DNA of 64,000 nt from contig JAJHTX010000001.1 in NCBI GenBank assembly GCA_032164295.1, forward strand, positions 620,001-684,000, in the 5' to 3' direction. The DNA comes from Inonotus obliquus. Taxonomy: Eukaryota; Basidiomycota; Agaricomycetes; Hymenochaetales; Hymenochaetaceae. A program made the position numbers and the translations under genes. Positions within the stretch are counted from its first letter, which is position 1, and each line of letters opens with the position of its first letter. A model generated the notes under the pieces. It was given only the letters and a program-made list of their open reading frames with translations, had not been told where the DNA came from and searched no databases. This document shows, piece by piece, positions 35,247 to 47,238 of the stretch.

Positions 35247-36364
35247 ATGCGACAATTGTCACTGCGACTTTTTAGGGTCGCGACGAGCAACAAATACGCG
35301 CAACCGCTATCTAGCGCTTCTTGGAGAGCGCTGTCTACTTCGTCAGTATGTTTTGAGGATACAAAACCTGCGTCTGAGCAAGAGCCAGAACGTCAGAAAG
35401 GTGTCCCTCTTGCGTTCGAACTCGGTGGAGTTACCATAAAAAATCCAGGTTTTTGTCTACTTCGTCTGATTATGAAGGGCGTTGGCTTATGTGCTTGTAT
35501 TCGCAAGGACGACGCCCATCGTTGGGCCAAAGACTCGCAGAGCGGTCTGGTACCGCGCTTGACGCGCCTAGTAAACCTAGCAGAAGTCATGGACATGGGA
35601 AGGATCGTCGCAGGGGAGATAGAGGTAGCAGTCCTTCGAGAAAACTGCATGTAAAGCGTGAAGACCAGCGACCGCAAGGGCCGAGAACTGGAACTATGCA
35701 GAGAATCGGGTCGGGGAAAGGTCCTTCATCAAGGGATCAGACGCCTCGAAGGCCGGAGAAGAAACAAGAATTTCGACCTCAAACGGCGCAGATGCACCAT
35801 AGATCTGAACGTCCTACACACCCTCGAGCCACAGGAAGGCCACAACAAGGAAGAACCGGTAATGCGAAACGTTCGTCTTCGCCTTCAAAGGCGAAGTCTA
35901 AAGCTCGGTCTAAGGCGAAGACGAAAGAAGGAGAGACGGATGCTAGCTCTCGTAATCGCGTTACGGACCCAGAGTTGAACGATTATCCGAACGATGAATC
36001 GAGCAGGCGTCCTAAACGTCAATACGATGCCAACGGTTTTCTAATGCTCAAAGGTCCTCACCAGCAAATCAATTCTGTCATTAAACCGAGACTTCCTAAA
36101 CTCCCTACACCTTCTCTACGTTCCTCTGCTACACCAGTTATTTCTTCGCTTCAAGTCTTGTCATATGTCGATCGTGCACCGCCGGAAGCTACCAATGCTC
36201 AGCAGGGAAATGATCGCGATGTCGTTGATAATGCGACGCGTGCGTTGAGTCGTGTGAGGGATTTGGATATGCAGGGACGTCGTGATGCGTTGAGTATTGT
36301 TGAGAAGATGGCCAGAACGGGTGGGGATACTAATAAAAGGCCTATTGCTAATACACGAGCTTAA
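35247..36364 (+). CDS. Basic hypothetical protein, probably mitochondrial
   Basis: Exons 35247-35448 and 35508-36364 (59-nt intron, acceptor CAAG, phase 1) give 352 residues. The start MRQLSLRLFRVATSNK and the following RALSTSSVCF look like a mitochondrial presequence with a likely processing site. Then comes VPLAFELGGVTIKNPG. The middle is strongly basic, rich in Arg, Lys, Gln, Ser and Pro (KAKSKARSKAKTKEGE), and the C-terminal third contains LSRVRDLDMQGRRDALSIVEKM. I do not recognise the family. Its composition would suit a mitochondrial RNA-binding or ribosome-associated role, but this is a guess. An in-frame ATG at 35202 would add 15 hydrophobic residues. Confidence 0.6.
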
Positions 36365-36677
36365 TGGGATACTGTGGTACTGATACATGTCGTGTCTAGT
36401 TAATTCCAATCACTTTGAACCTTTGGTTACTTTGACAGTCAGTCTCGTGCAAGGTGTCCTTTCATCAGGCAAGTATTGATTCGGTATGCAAGCGGGAAAA
36501 GTTCTAGGACTGTATTTTATGTTACAGATAACTCATATATACCACGGTAGTACTATCATGAAAAGCATTTTGAAAGAAGTAGAGTCCCGGTATGAAGATG
36601 CAATGAGAACGCAAATGCAAAGATAGGAAGACAACAGGCGACTGAGTAACTGTCCCGAATATATACGGACCGCTGAA
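36365..36677. other. Intergenic, convergent 3' ends
   Basis: 313 bp between two facing stop codons. It should hold both 3' UTRs. Nothing else seen. Confidence 0.4.
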
Positions 36678-39191
36678 CTAACTCGCCGCACTGATACTTT
36701 CCATAATCCCGTCATGCCCTACTTCCCCATGATCCATACCAGCCGAAAAGGACGGTGGATCACCAACGCTTTCTGCATCAGACATATTATCCACCCTCCG
36801 TCCAGCAACTTCACGAATGATCCATGTTGGCAATTCAAAGTCAATATCCTTCCCTGTATCCCAAGGTGGGACTTCAACCCCGAAGGCTTTCACAGACCGT
36901 CCTGTTTTACGCCCCGGTTCTGCGTTGTGTTTCGACAAGGCTAATAGGGAACCTAGCGGCTTAGGTCTCCTACCCTTCCCTGAGGATTCTTGAATCTCAT
37001 AGCTTTGCATGGACGTAACAGATAGAGTCGCTGGTTCTGTTAATTCTGGGTTTGAAGAGATAGAAGGTCGTCGATGTAGGTATGGTGTAGAGTGTCGTTT
37101 TCGTCTCTTGTTCATATGTTCCAGAGAAGTCGGTGTTAAGAATGTGTCGTGTGGTTCCGTGATGATAGAATCCGCATTAACGAGAGTTTCGTGTTCCACT
37201 GGTGGTGTTATGGGTTCATCAGATGTGGGCGTCTCGTTAACTTCTGGTTGTTCTATGATATCGGGTTCTCCATATTGATCTGGCCTCTCGAGTCGTTGTA
37301 GTTGTGCGAACAGCATGCTTCGGTCGTCTTCGTCGAAATGTGCCATTTCTTCTAGATCTTCTTCAGCTGGCAGATCGGGAGATTCGATCGCGTCCATCTC
37401 CTCATCAACACGCTCCATAGAAAGACGGTCTAGCTGAGAGGGTGAGGCTGTAATATCGTGTTCTATGTCGACCTCGATTTGTGCGTCCTCCGAGACGTTC
37501 AAATCGTTATCTGGTGCATACTCGTCAGAGACCTCAGAGACATGGTTCACCTCGTGGTCAGGTATACCTGGAGGGCCGGAGGCACGAGATGCTTGCTTCT
37601 TCTTACGCGATGACTTTCGTCCTGTGATCCTGGATTGAGCTATGTCCACATCCGAAACTGCGTGTGCTGAAACATGCAGGCCCGATCTTTGAGATAGAGC
37701 GTCTTTAGCAGAAGAATCGAAAACAACATCCTCGTAGTCCATGGCTGACGTTGTTCCATGATTCGGTAGGTCATTCGAGATGGATTGGTCATGATCACAT
37801 ATGAGAGTATGGGATGTGTGATTTGCGAAGGAAGTGGGGTGCAATTGAAGCACAGTCGGCTTCCGCGCAATACTCGACTTCTTCCCCATTTTTTTTCTCA
37901 GTCGTGAAGTAGCGGAACGTGAGGAAATCACTGTAGTGATATCTTCGTGTGGGAAATATTCCGGCGATGGTGTTGCGGTGCATAAGGGGGTTCCTTTTCG
38001 TCTTCTGGATGACTCTGTAGGCTTTACTGGGGTTGGCTGCAGCGAAGGGCGTGGCATGAATTTGAGCTTGCTTTGCCTTGTTTTAGTATCAGAATTAGAA
38101 ACATCCTGATATCGAGCGAATGCGTTGCTGGCCACTTCTTCATCGGGAATGCTTGGTTCGGTAGATGCACTAGCTCGATACACCACATGTCTGGCTTCTG
38201 CCTTTCTGTCTGTTGGAAGAAGTGTTCGGTAACGCTCTTCGAGCGACGTGGCGACGTCTAGCATCAGCCTGCGCCGTCGCTCTGCTTCGTGAAGGCTACC
38301 GATGCTAGGTTCAGCTCCATCGACTACTTCGTTTGTCGTGGTATCTTCGTATTCTCCGAAAGCGTCACTCGGGAGCACCAAGAAGGCATTGGGATCCATG
38401 TTCTTCAACTGCTCTATCCGCCCTTTCAGTTTGAAATGTTCATGTTGTAGTTTCTCCTTTTCCCAAAGCCGCTGGCGTTTCTCCACCATTTCATGCTTTC
38501 GGTGCCGCTTTTCGTATGCTTCATCGGATATTTCAGGGGGATCCTGAACGGAATGAGCATACGTCATCTCCGTACAAGAACAAGGACACTAACCTCTTCA
38601 TCACTCCTGGCACGAAGTCTACCTCCGACTACCTCATCCAATGGAATAAAGTCCGGAACCTGAATGTCCCTTTGAGCCTTGTACGCCTTGATGACCTCAG
38701 GTCGCTCGAAATATCGCTCATTCGCGACACTATTTAGACCAATCTCGCTCGTAGACGCAGATGGGACTACGCTTGAGTCCGTCGTAAGGATGAACACAGT
38801 TCGTGTAGGTATGAGAGGGTCATTTTCTCCTGGACGGGGTCACACAAGCAAGAGAAACGAGCTGTAAGCTATTACTTCCTCCTGATCATTAAGCTATGTA
38901 CATACCTTTCCGTCTTATCATGTCCAATAAGTTTACGTCTACTTCATGTGTTCCAACAGTCGTCGCGATGCCCCCACGCCTCCTCAACGGCAGAACGCGT
39001 TTATTGTTAAGCCGCGCCTGTGCGCCGCCGGCCGATTGTGAAAAACTACCTTCATCCATCTCCTCATCCGCCATTGGTGAGCCAGCGCTCGGTGTTAGTG
39101 TAGAGAGCGCGTTTGGAGTCATTCCAGCACTGTTTGGCATGCGCCTCTTGCCCAATGCTTTGGTCGATGGCTTTCCCGGTTGGTGCACCAT
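36678..39191 (-). CDS. PEHE-like domain chromatin protein (MSL1/KANSL1-like)
   Basis: Exons 38906-39191, 38594-38829 and 36678-38543 (introns 76 and 50 nt) join in frame to 795 residues. The first part contains MVHQPGKPSTKALGKRRMP and basic LPLRRRGG. The region around residues 150-200, with VPDFIPLDEV followed by PEISDEAYEKRHRKHEMVEK, resembles the PEHE domain that binds MOF-type histone acetyltransferases in MSL1 and NSL1. It continues as a Glu/Lys-rich coiled coil (EKRQRLWEKEKLQHEHFK). The remainder is long, acidic/Ser-rich and probably disordered, ending with a Trp-containing segment (PPWDTGKDIDFELPTWIIRE) that looks conserved. Nuclear location is inferred from basic clusters (RKSSRKKKQ, NKRRKRH). 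The PEHE call is by eye and moderate. Confidence 0.6.
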
Positions 39192-39622
39192 AGCTACTGA
39201 GACGGACGTGCGTGATGAGTTGGGAGGATAAGTGTGTGAAGTGTTAGAATTTGTACGGATTGAGTTTCCGCTTGCTTTGTTTTTAGCTCAGCGTCGACGA
39301 CTGGGACGGGCGAGCGCACTCGACTGTCTCGGGTACCTCGCCTCTTCTAATGCTCTCTGTAGGTCGTAATGCCGCAAAAGAATGATTTCCCTACAGGAAA
39401 TGAGGCTTATGGTGCAAAAATGTAGGAAATGTTGTTGAGGAACGAAAATGGCAGGCGCAGACTGTCGTCGAGGTCGACAAACAGGTACCTCCAGATGCGG
39501 TCGCGACCTGCCGAAATTTCAGAGAACAAATCCAACGCACAACAAACTCATAATAACAAGAAAATATATTATAAACACTACGCCGCATTGCTTGAATATG
39601 CTAAAACAGATCCCGATACGGG
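39192..39622. other. Intergenic
   Basis: 431 bp upstream of the PEHE-like gene (-) and downstream of the NAF1 stop (-). It should hold the former's promoter. No gene or repeat seen. Confidence 0.4.
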
Positions 39623-41655
39623 CTATGGTCTGTACTCATCGTTCTCTGACTTTGTATGGACAGAATACTCGGTTGCTGAACCTGTTTGTCCTGCAACTTC
39701 GGAAATATCCCTTGTCCAGCTGCTATTTGCCCACGATGTATTGGGGCCGTAAGGAGAATACGGAGTCGTAGGTAGGGACTGAGGCGTCATATACGAGTTG
39801 TACTGCTGTCCCTGCGAAAAATCGATACCGAAAAGAGAGGCAAAACGAGGATTAATATGCGGTTGAGTGAAAGACTGTTGAGATTCGTAATGCTCGGGTC
39901 CAAAAGTTCGGTGCGGTGTGCTGCTGAACTGCCCGTATCCGTGGCTCTGTTGCTGCTGGCATCCGTTGGCAGAAGGAGAAATAGGAGATGCTGAAGGAGA
40001 AGAAGGGGAAGTACATCCTGAGGGAAAACTAGAACCTTCGGCATACTGCCCAGTTGCTCGAGCGATAGCCAACGATGTTGGAGAGAGTGACCGGGAATTG
40101 ATTGACCCAAAACGTTCACCCTGATTGAAACTTTCACGGCGACCTCGTTGTTCGTAGGATGCACCACCGAAAGATCCTTCTCTTGCTGAGTGAGAGCGAT
40201 TGTCATTGTTGAAACCGCCTCGTCCGGCATTATCACGTCCACGTCCTCGGCCTCGGCCTCTTCCTCTCTCTCGTCCATGTCCACGATCTCGTGAGTTAAC
40301 GTACGCTAATCTACGAGGACCTCTTGACGAACTCGTCAGTTCATCCCGATTGTCTGGATTAAGCCGAGGAGGAGCATCTTGGTAGGGATCTTCGTATGGA
40401 AGAGGAGCTGGCCGGGAAGGTCCTGGTGCAATCCCTACATCATATGGTCCGTATTCATCAAACGGAGAAGCACCATAGAAAGAACCGTCGTTAAGTTCTT
40501 GGTCGCGCATTTGAGAAGGAGTCGGAGTTGAGAATCTTGACGACGCTACAGAGGATTCTCGATATCCTTCACGTCTTGATGAAGGATGTCAATCACTGAG
40601 AAAGTGAATAAGGGATGTATTGCACACATACTTTCGTTTACGCTTTTGCCGGTAAGCAGCTTCTGCCTCGTCATCGGAGAATTCTATCTCATCCTCGTTA
40701 ACTTCTTCGTCATGCACATTGGATGCATCGCTCCCCCTCATTTTGGCTAGTAGGTTCGGAAAGACAAAGTGGCTGCGCGGTGGAACGTGGAAGACTTCTC
40801 GGGATAACTTGACAATATTCTTGTCGATTGAGGTACTCGAAGGAAATTTAACCTGGTACAGAGGCCGGTAGGTCGGACCAAACGTCTCATAGACCTAGGG
40901 TACCCCACATGAATGAATACGAACGCAAAAATAGTACTCAAAATCCCGACTTACATAGCCAAGCACTTTCCGGTCGTCAAAGACAAGCAAGCTCTCCTCA
41001 TCTAGCGCCCTTTCAGACGCCCTACTCTCGACCGCTGAAGCCAATCCTTTGACCACGACAGTATTTTCAATAATGCTCATGATTTCTCCGACCTTCTCTA
41101 AAGGCTCTTGAGCGTCAATTTCCGTGATGTCGGGCACGACAACAGAAGGATCGAGTACTTCATTCTTCGTCCGAGGGACGGAGCCAGAAGTGACCCGACC
41201 ACCTTCGTCTTCGTCCTCTTCAAAGTCATCGTGAGCTTGCTTCTCTATACTCCTATCCAGCTCTTCTTTGTCCGAATCAGTAGTTTCCGAGTCCGAGTCG
41301 TCTGTGGATGATTCGGACGAAGACGATTCTGGTCTGACAAATCGATCAACACCTTTCTACCCCGTGCGTGGAGAAGACATTAAGATACATACTCCACGTC
41401 ACCTTTCTTGACTTCTGCGCTTTGATCTGAGAGTAAGCTCTCTACTACATTCACTTCCTCCGAGTCCTCGCTATCACTATCGTCGGACGATGATTCGCTG
41501 CTAGAGTCGATGGACTCTGAGTCAGAAGATTCCTCGGATTCATGAAGATTTTCTCGAGGAAGTGTTCTCAAGCTTGACGGTCCAGGAGCAGATTCTGACA
41601 CCAAGTCCCGTATCAGTAGAAGGTCTTGCGGAATAGTGCTTGGGACTTTGAACAT
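39623..41655 (-). CDS. NAF1: H/ACA snoRNP assembly factor NAF1
   Basis: Exons 41393-41655, 40955-41333, 40632-40894 and 39623-40574 join in frame to 618 residues. The N-terminal third is acidic Ser/Asp/Glu-rich. The Gar1-like core is clear: IIENTVVVKGLAS, LLVFDDRKVLGYVYETFGPT and YRPLYQVKFPSS, with a conserved exon junction inside LGY|VYE. After it come FVFPNLLAKMRGSD, an acidic DEIEFSDDEAEAAYR and RQKRKRK. The C-terminal half is Arg/Gly-rich (RGRGRGRGR) and then Pro/Gln/Tyr-rich. NAF1 binds the Cbf5 core and escorts nascent H/ACA snoRNPs in the nucleus before Gar1 replaces it. The first intron has two candidate acceptors; the one at TTGTCAG (59 nt) keeps the frame. Divergent with the EF-Ts gene. 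Confidence 0.9.
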
Positions 41656-41781
41656 CACGCCGGAATAGAGAGAAGGAAGAAGACGTCACAAAAATAAAGC
41701 GAAGATGCGTCGATCTCTGTCGATCCTCAAGACGCGGAAAAAACCTGCCAGCACCATTCACACTCTTCTCTTCGCCATCCA
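41656..41781. promoter_or_regulatory. 126-bp bidirectional promoter, NAF1 and mitochondrial EF-Ts
   Basis: The two start codons face away from each other across only 126 bp, so the promoters and 5' UTRs must overlap. Confidence 0.7.
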
Positions 41782-42969
41782 ATGCTAAGCTCACAGCTCA
41801 GATGGGCTTCTCTCACGACAAGCAGAGTGACTAGGCAAGCGCTTGTTTCAAAGAGATTCTACTCGACCTCCGAACCAGTCAAACCGTCTTTACAACTCGT
41901 GGCAGAGCTTCGAAAACGCACCGAGGTGTCCATTTCCAAAGCCAGGGAAGCTCTCGTGGCCACGAGCAACGACCTTTATGGGGCGCTAGAATGGGTTCAA
42001 AAGGACTTGGCGATATCTGGTGCAAAGAAAGCTGAAAAAGTCGGCGGAAGGGAAACGAAGGAAGGGCTAATTGCTGTCTCCATCCTTTCACCTGGATATC
42101 CTGGAGGTGTACGAGCCGCTATGGTAGAGCTGAACTGCGAAACGGACTTTGTTGGAAGAAACGAGCTCTTTGTTAGGCTGTCGTCAGACATCGCTCATTC
42201 GACTGCCTTCCTCTCCGAAGAGTCTCCCGACTTCCAACGTAACCCAGCTCTATTGCGGCCATTCCCCGTAGATGCGCTCCTCGACGCGCCGTTGCTTCGG
42301 AGGGATCCCTCTTTGCAGGAACCATCAACCTCGACCTCCTCTATTGGCTCGGCTATCCGCGATACGATTGCCAAAGTCGGCGAAAACATAAGTCTACGAC
42401 GCGCAGTGAGCGTCGTCCTTTCTCCGGCTCCCAATACTCAAAATGCTGGATTGCGAGTTGGGTCGTATGTGCACGGCTCGACTTCAGATCCTTCATGCGG
42501 TCGAAGAGGTGGACTTATTGTATCGTTATTGGAGTCTTTGAAGCTCAAAGAGCTCTTCTCTGAAGAGGCGTTCCGCAGTGACGTTTCAACACTCGAACGT
42601 GCTCTTGCACGTCAAGTCGTTGGCTTTGAAACGCACTCGATTCGATCAATACGCAACAGCCCAGAAGCGACACTGTACGAGCAACCGTTCCTCCTTTTCC
42701 CCGGAGAGTTCACTGGTCAACCAGTGAAGTCGGTGCTTGAAGCCTGGGCGGAACAAAAAGGTCTTATCGACAAGTCCACCAAGGATCAATATCAGGGAAT
42801 TGCGGTTGTCGAGTATGCCAAATGGTCGGTGGGCGAGGACGATTCCTCTGAAGGGATGAGTTCAAGTGGGTGTGACTCCTCTCATTGGACTGATACTTAA
42901 CTAATATGAGGAACAGCACTAGCTAGTGAAATGGGAACTGCTGGATCTCAGCCAACTAACTCGATTTGA
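41782..42969 (+). CDS. Elongation factor Ts, mitochondrial
   Basis: Exons 41782-42865 and 42917-42969 give 378 residues. The presequence MLSSQLRWASLTTSRVTRQA with KRFYSTSE is a standard mitochondrial targeting signal. The UBA-like EF-Ts start follows (LVAELRKRTEVSISKAREAL, NDLYGALEWVQKDLAISGAK), then the family signature VELNCETDFVGRNE. The dimerisation/core region continues to QPFLLFPGEFTGQPVKSVLE. EF-Ts recharges EF-Tu with GTP in the mitochondrial matrix. The short last exon encodes LASEMGTAGSQPTNSI. If the 51-nt intron is retained, the frame reads on to a stop at 42900 with an unrelated tail. The divergent NAF1 gene shares its promoter region. Confidence 0.92.
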
Positions 42970-43970
42970 ACTTGGGGCTTTCATGCTTTATGCACGAAAC
43001 TCCAGCGACGACTTTTTTACGCCCTATGGCGGTTACAAAGCAATAACAACGATATCATACACTACAAACGTCCATTGTAGCGCGTTCCTCACTTTTCTCA
43101 AGAATCTGAACTGAACAGAGCTTTCGAGGTTGATCTGCGTTATTAGATCCACTTATCGGTCAATCCGAATGTGGAAGTGTAGCGCAACTTATCCTCGAAC
43201 TCCGAACAGAGTATTGTGCAAACCAAATAGTAGCAAACAAAACTGACGATCATGGGTTCCTTCCCGTTTCTTCCATTACACTCTCCTTTCTCATATATAT
43301 TTCGCCATCTACATCCGATATTCTCATCTCTATGATGTGCATGATGCATCCTCACGTCCACATGGAACCACCAGAAGAAGGGGATAAACGAATCCCAAGA
43401 AGCAAACTTTTACAATGCAACGTGACTCCGTCTTCGATCTTCGTCTATGCTGGCGGTCCGGTTCTATGGCTGCACCACAGTGTCATAGACGGTAGAATTC
43501 GGCGATACGGTAGCTCTTGTCTGGACTGTGTGAGCTCTCCTGCTCTTTCTGTCCGTTGTCATTAACTGTGCTCTTCATCGTATAAAATGACTTGGCTCGG
43601 GAGGCTTCCATCTATCCGCTGTGCGAAACGAAATATCAGACGAGCATACTCTCTTTAATAGCCGTGCTCTTTCCTTATTTCCGTGGCATGATTACCCTTT
43701 GCTTACTCTTCTGATCACACAATGTCCACTACAACTTTTTACCGTGCAAGCGGTGGTGACATGTCGGATCCTTCACCCTACTGGCCACATGTTCATTAGC
43801 CTAATTTACCGAGCGCTTCCTTTTCAGACTCGGGCTCTAAGCTCCATGTGAGGACGGCGACGTCACGGTCCGCTACCGCTCCAATTTCCACATAAAATGC
43901 TGCCAGCGTCGCAGTTTCGAAGCTACCTAGCTCTCTTTTCTGTCCAGCTTTCGACTGATTGCACGGATCG
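42970..43970. promoter_or_regulatory. Intergenic, upstream of the GH51 gene
   Basis: About 1 kb between two plus-strand genes. Short frames without family features only. A CGTATAAAAT element near 43580 is TATA-like but far from the ATG. No gene supported. Confidence 0.4.
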
Positions 43971-46900
43971 ATGCGTCTGTACTTCCTCGGCTTGTTTCTG
44001 GCCGCCTTTAGCACAGTGCGTGCTGCGGACTTTACTGTCGTAGTCGATGGCACAGCTAGCCATCCTATCCCAGAATCGCTGTGTAAGTCGGATCCTTGAT
44101 GTTTATAATACTACGTTTCTTACGATCGCGCACCTACGATTAGGGGGATTAATGTTTGAAGTAAGAATACTTACATCAAGCCGATCTTCTCTGATTGACG
44201 ACGCGTTCTTTTGTCACGTATTGAAAGGATATAAGCGTAAGTAGGAAATTCACTCCATTCATTCGTGTATATGCTGACAGGTCGATTGTCAGCACGTAAG
44301 GATTGAGGATTTATAACTATATGAGTGTTAGTGCTAACTAAAGTGACCCAGAGTGGCGACGGAGGTCTCTATGCTGAACGTAAGTCAAAATCATGCTCAC
44401 GGTAACTATAGGACCACTAACTTTACTTTACTTCCAGTTCTCCAGAATCGAGCATTCCAGCAGGTATCCCCAGGTGAGCAAACTTCAGGAGTTTCCTGTT
44501 TGACGACCTCACGTTTGGTTGTGTCTGTTATTCAAGGGTCTTCAAACGCTCTCAATGCTTGGTCGGCGGTAAACGGGGCGCAGATCTCGGTTGTCAACTC
44601 TGTTCCACCGCTCTCCCCTGCGATTCCCAATTCTCTTCAGGTCCAAATTCCTTCCGGCAGTTCTGGCCCAGTCGGCGTAGCCAACTCCGGCTTCTTCGGT
44701 GAGAACCATCATTCGGCCCCTCCCTAGTGCGCCTCTGGCTTATCCATATTCTATCTTCACGCAACGTGTGAAACAGGTATCAAGGTCGACCAGTCCTGGA
44801 CTTACAATGCATCAGTCAACTTCAAGTTTCCTGAAGGATCAAGCTTCACAGGTAGCCTGACTGCGTCACTCGTCGGTTCCGATGGCACTGTGTTCGCAAC
44901 CGCTTCCCAGGACGTTTCCGCTGCAGACTCAACAGACTGGACTCAGTTCTTTGTGACACTTACGCCAACTTCAAGTGCTCCAAACACGGACAACTCTTTC
45001 GCGTTGACGATTGACGGCGGTTCCGGAGAGACAGTTTTCTTCTCTTTGTTCTCACTGTTCCCGCCGACATTTAATAATAGACCGAACGGTTTGCGCATAG
45101 ATGTAGCGCAGGTGCGATGTTCCCCCTATCTAGAGGGCAGCACTTCCCTAACAAGTTCTCTAGACTCTTGCCGACTTGAAACCAGCCTTCTTCCGATTCC
45201 CAGGAGGCAATAATCTCGTAAGTACACAGATCAACTGCATTGTTCCGTACTTACTAACGCCCTCCTACAGGAAGTATGAGCCCGGCATTTTCAAAGAATG
45301 ACGAGAAACTGATGCTTTGCGAAGGGTGAAAGCATTGCAGGGAGGTGGGTCTGGAACAACACTGTCGGTCCGCTTACCGAACGCCCTGGCCGCTTAGGGG
45401 ACTGGGGCTACATCAACACTGAGTAATGATTCGTAGTCTCTCTGTCGGTCAACATAAATTGACGTCCGTGGCTTTACAGCGGTCTTGGCCTTAAGGAGTA
45501 CCTCGATTTTATTGAAGATGTGGGCATGGAACCTATAATGGCGGTCTGGGCTGGTGTGCTCATACCCTTGCCTTTCCTGAAGTGCTTATCTGAATCTGAG
45601 TGATTCACTGTAGGGTTTTCCTTCGGGGGAACGGTTGCGAATGGAAATCTCGAACCATTCATCCAGGAAGCCATCGACCAGGTGTGTCCCTTTACTAAGC
45701 TATACGTTAGAGTTTGCTTGATAAGCGTTTATTCAGATTAACTTCGTGGTCGGAGACCCAGCGCAGAGTGAAGCAGGCACGTGCCATTCAGTTACACAGT
45801 ATCACTAAATTCTCTGACAGGTCGTGTCGATCCTCAGCGGCGCTTCGAGCTTCTCTTGGACATCCTGAACCCTATACGCTCAGATGGGTGGAGATCGGTA
45901 ACGAAGACTTCTTTGCGGCAGATACGTATCAGGCGTACCGATGGTCACAGTTTACCAACCGGTTGAGAGCCGAGTTCCCGGATATAGGTATGTACACTCG
46001 GGATCGAGCAACGAGCAACCAGTGAGGAGATTCAAAAATTTGTCCTGCAGAGCTTATTGCTACCACGAATGCATGGAATCCGGTCCTGTCGCCTACTCCG
46101 CAGAATTATGACATACATGTTTACCAGACTCCTAGTACGTCTGCCCTGGCTTGTTAGTTTGCATTTTGACGGCTGACCGGTCGCAGCTTGGTTTCACCAA
46201 AATTCATTCTTCTACGATGACTTCCAAGTATGTGGCTTCTCGATGTGTGCTTATCCAGACCTAAATGCCTCGCATAGCGCAACGGGACTAAGTACTTCGA
46301 GGTGATACGACTAACACCACTGGCGCCATACATACATTCTGACCAGCAGATCGCTTTGATAGGGAGAGTACGCAGCAATATCAAGCAATCCGAACAATCT
46401 CTTTGGCACACCCGCTACCGGTCGCTTTGTGTTCCCAGTTGCATCAGGTACGTTTTTACTTACTGTGACCTCACTGCGGCGTTCTAATCTCACGCGATCC
46501 TATTGTTGTTTAGGTTCTGCGGGTGAAGCTGCCTTCATGACTGGTCTAGAGCGAAACGCAGACATCGTATTTGCGGCATCTTACGCGCCTCTTCTTCAGG
46601 TATGAGGAGTGCTCTTCGGGTAGTATTCTTTTGCCTAACCGCTATTACGTCGCTTTAGAACGTGGATAACTCCCAGTGGGTGAGTCGCTCTCATCTCCAT
46701 CCAACTAAACACCGCTGACTCGTCTTGAAGACTCCGAACTTGATTAGTTTCAAGTACGTACACTTCTACGATTGACCAGTTACCCTCCTGAGTTTCTGAT
46801 TAGCGCGGGGAGCGTCATCAAGTCCACAAGCTACTACGTCCAGCAGGTGAGCCTCTCGCACCGTAAGCAAAATAGTGCTCTGGCTGACTTCAAAAATAGC

Positions 46901-47238
46901 TCTTCAGTCTAAACAAAGGAACAGAATACCTTCCGAGTACTCTACCACAGCGTGGTGGACCAGTTCAATGGAGTGTTACACGCGACGCCGGCACCTCAGA
47001 GGTCTTCATCAAACTCGCTAACAATGCTGCATCTGCGACTGACGTCGAGTTCTCGCTTCCGTTCAACGTATCTCCCGATGCGACCTTGACCGTGATCTCT
47101 GGTGGCCTTAATGACAGCAACACCGCGGACACGCCTAATGCTATTACGCCCCAGGATTCGACATTTGACGCGAGCAGTGATTTCGTGCTTACTGCCCCGC
47201 CGTTTAGTTTGAGTGTGCTTAAGCTCACTCAGGTATAG
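43971..47238 (+). CDS. Secreted alpha-L-arabinofuranosidase, GH51
   Basis: Releases L-arabinose from arabinan and arabinoxylan. Signal peptide [18 protein letters not shown]. My splicing gives 24 exons from ATG 43971 to TAG 47238. The first are 43971-44082, 44144-44160 (17 nt), 44228-44236 (9 nt), 44293-44295 (3 nt) and 44352-44379, and exon 10 is 45271-45273 (3 nt). Family motifs: [91 protein letters not shown] (acid/base Glu) and [14 protein letters not shown] (nucleophile Glu). The C-terminal beta-sandwich reads LKLTQV at the end. The His in ISHSGD and the Glu in NNLEG come only from the two 3-nt exons. One intron is just 40 nt. Expression is probably carbon-regulated; no site was identified. 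Confidence 0.9.
44293..44295 (+). other. 3-nt microexon (CAC, His) of GH51
   Basis: Preceded by GATTGTCAG with CTGAC upstream, followed by GTAAGG. The flanking introns are 56 nt each. It supplies the His of the conserved D-I-S-H-S-G-D-G-G motif. Confidence 0.65.
45271..45273 (+). other. 3-nt microexon (GAA, Glu) of GH51
   Basis: Preceded by a TACTAAC branch site and CTACAG, followed by GTATGA. The flanking introns are 53 and 51 nt. It supplies the Glu of the conserved G-G-N-N-L-E-G motif. Confidence 0.65.

Noticed and set aside
41334..41392. 36-nt intron (GTATGT...GGGGTAG) in NAF1
   Set aside because: That acceptor leads to a stop codon in the joined frame; the acceptor 23 nt further on gives a 59-nt intron and keeps the frame.
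43332..43565. Short frame MMCMMHPHVHMEPPEEG
   Set aside because: Low complexity start and no conserved motif; lies in the presumed upstream region of GH51.
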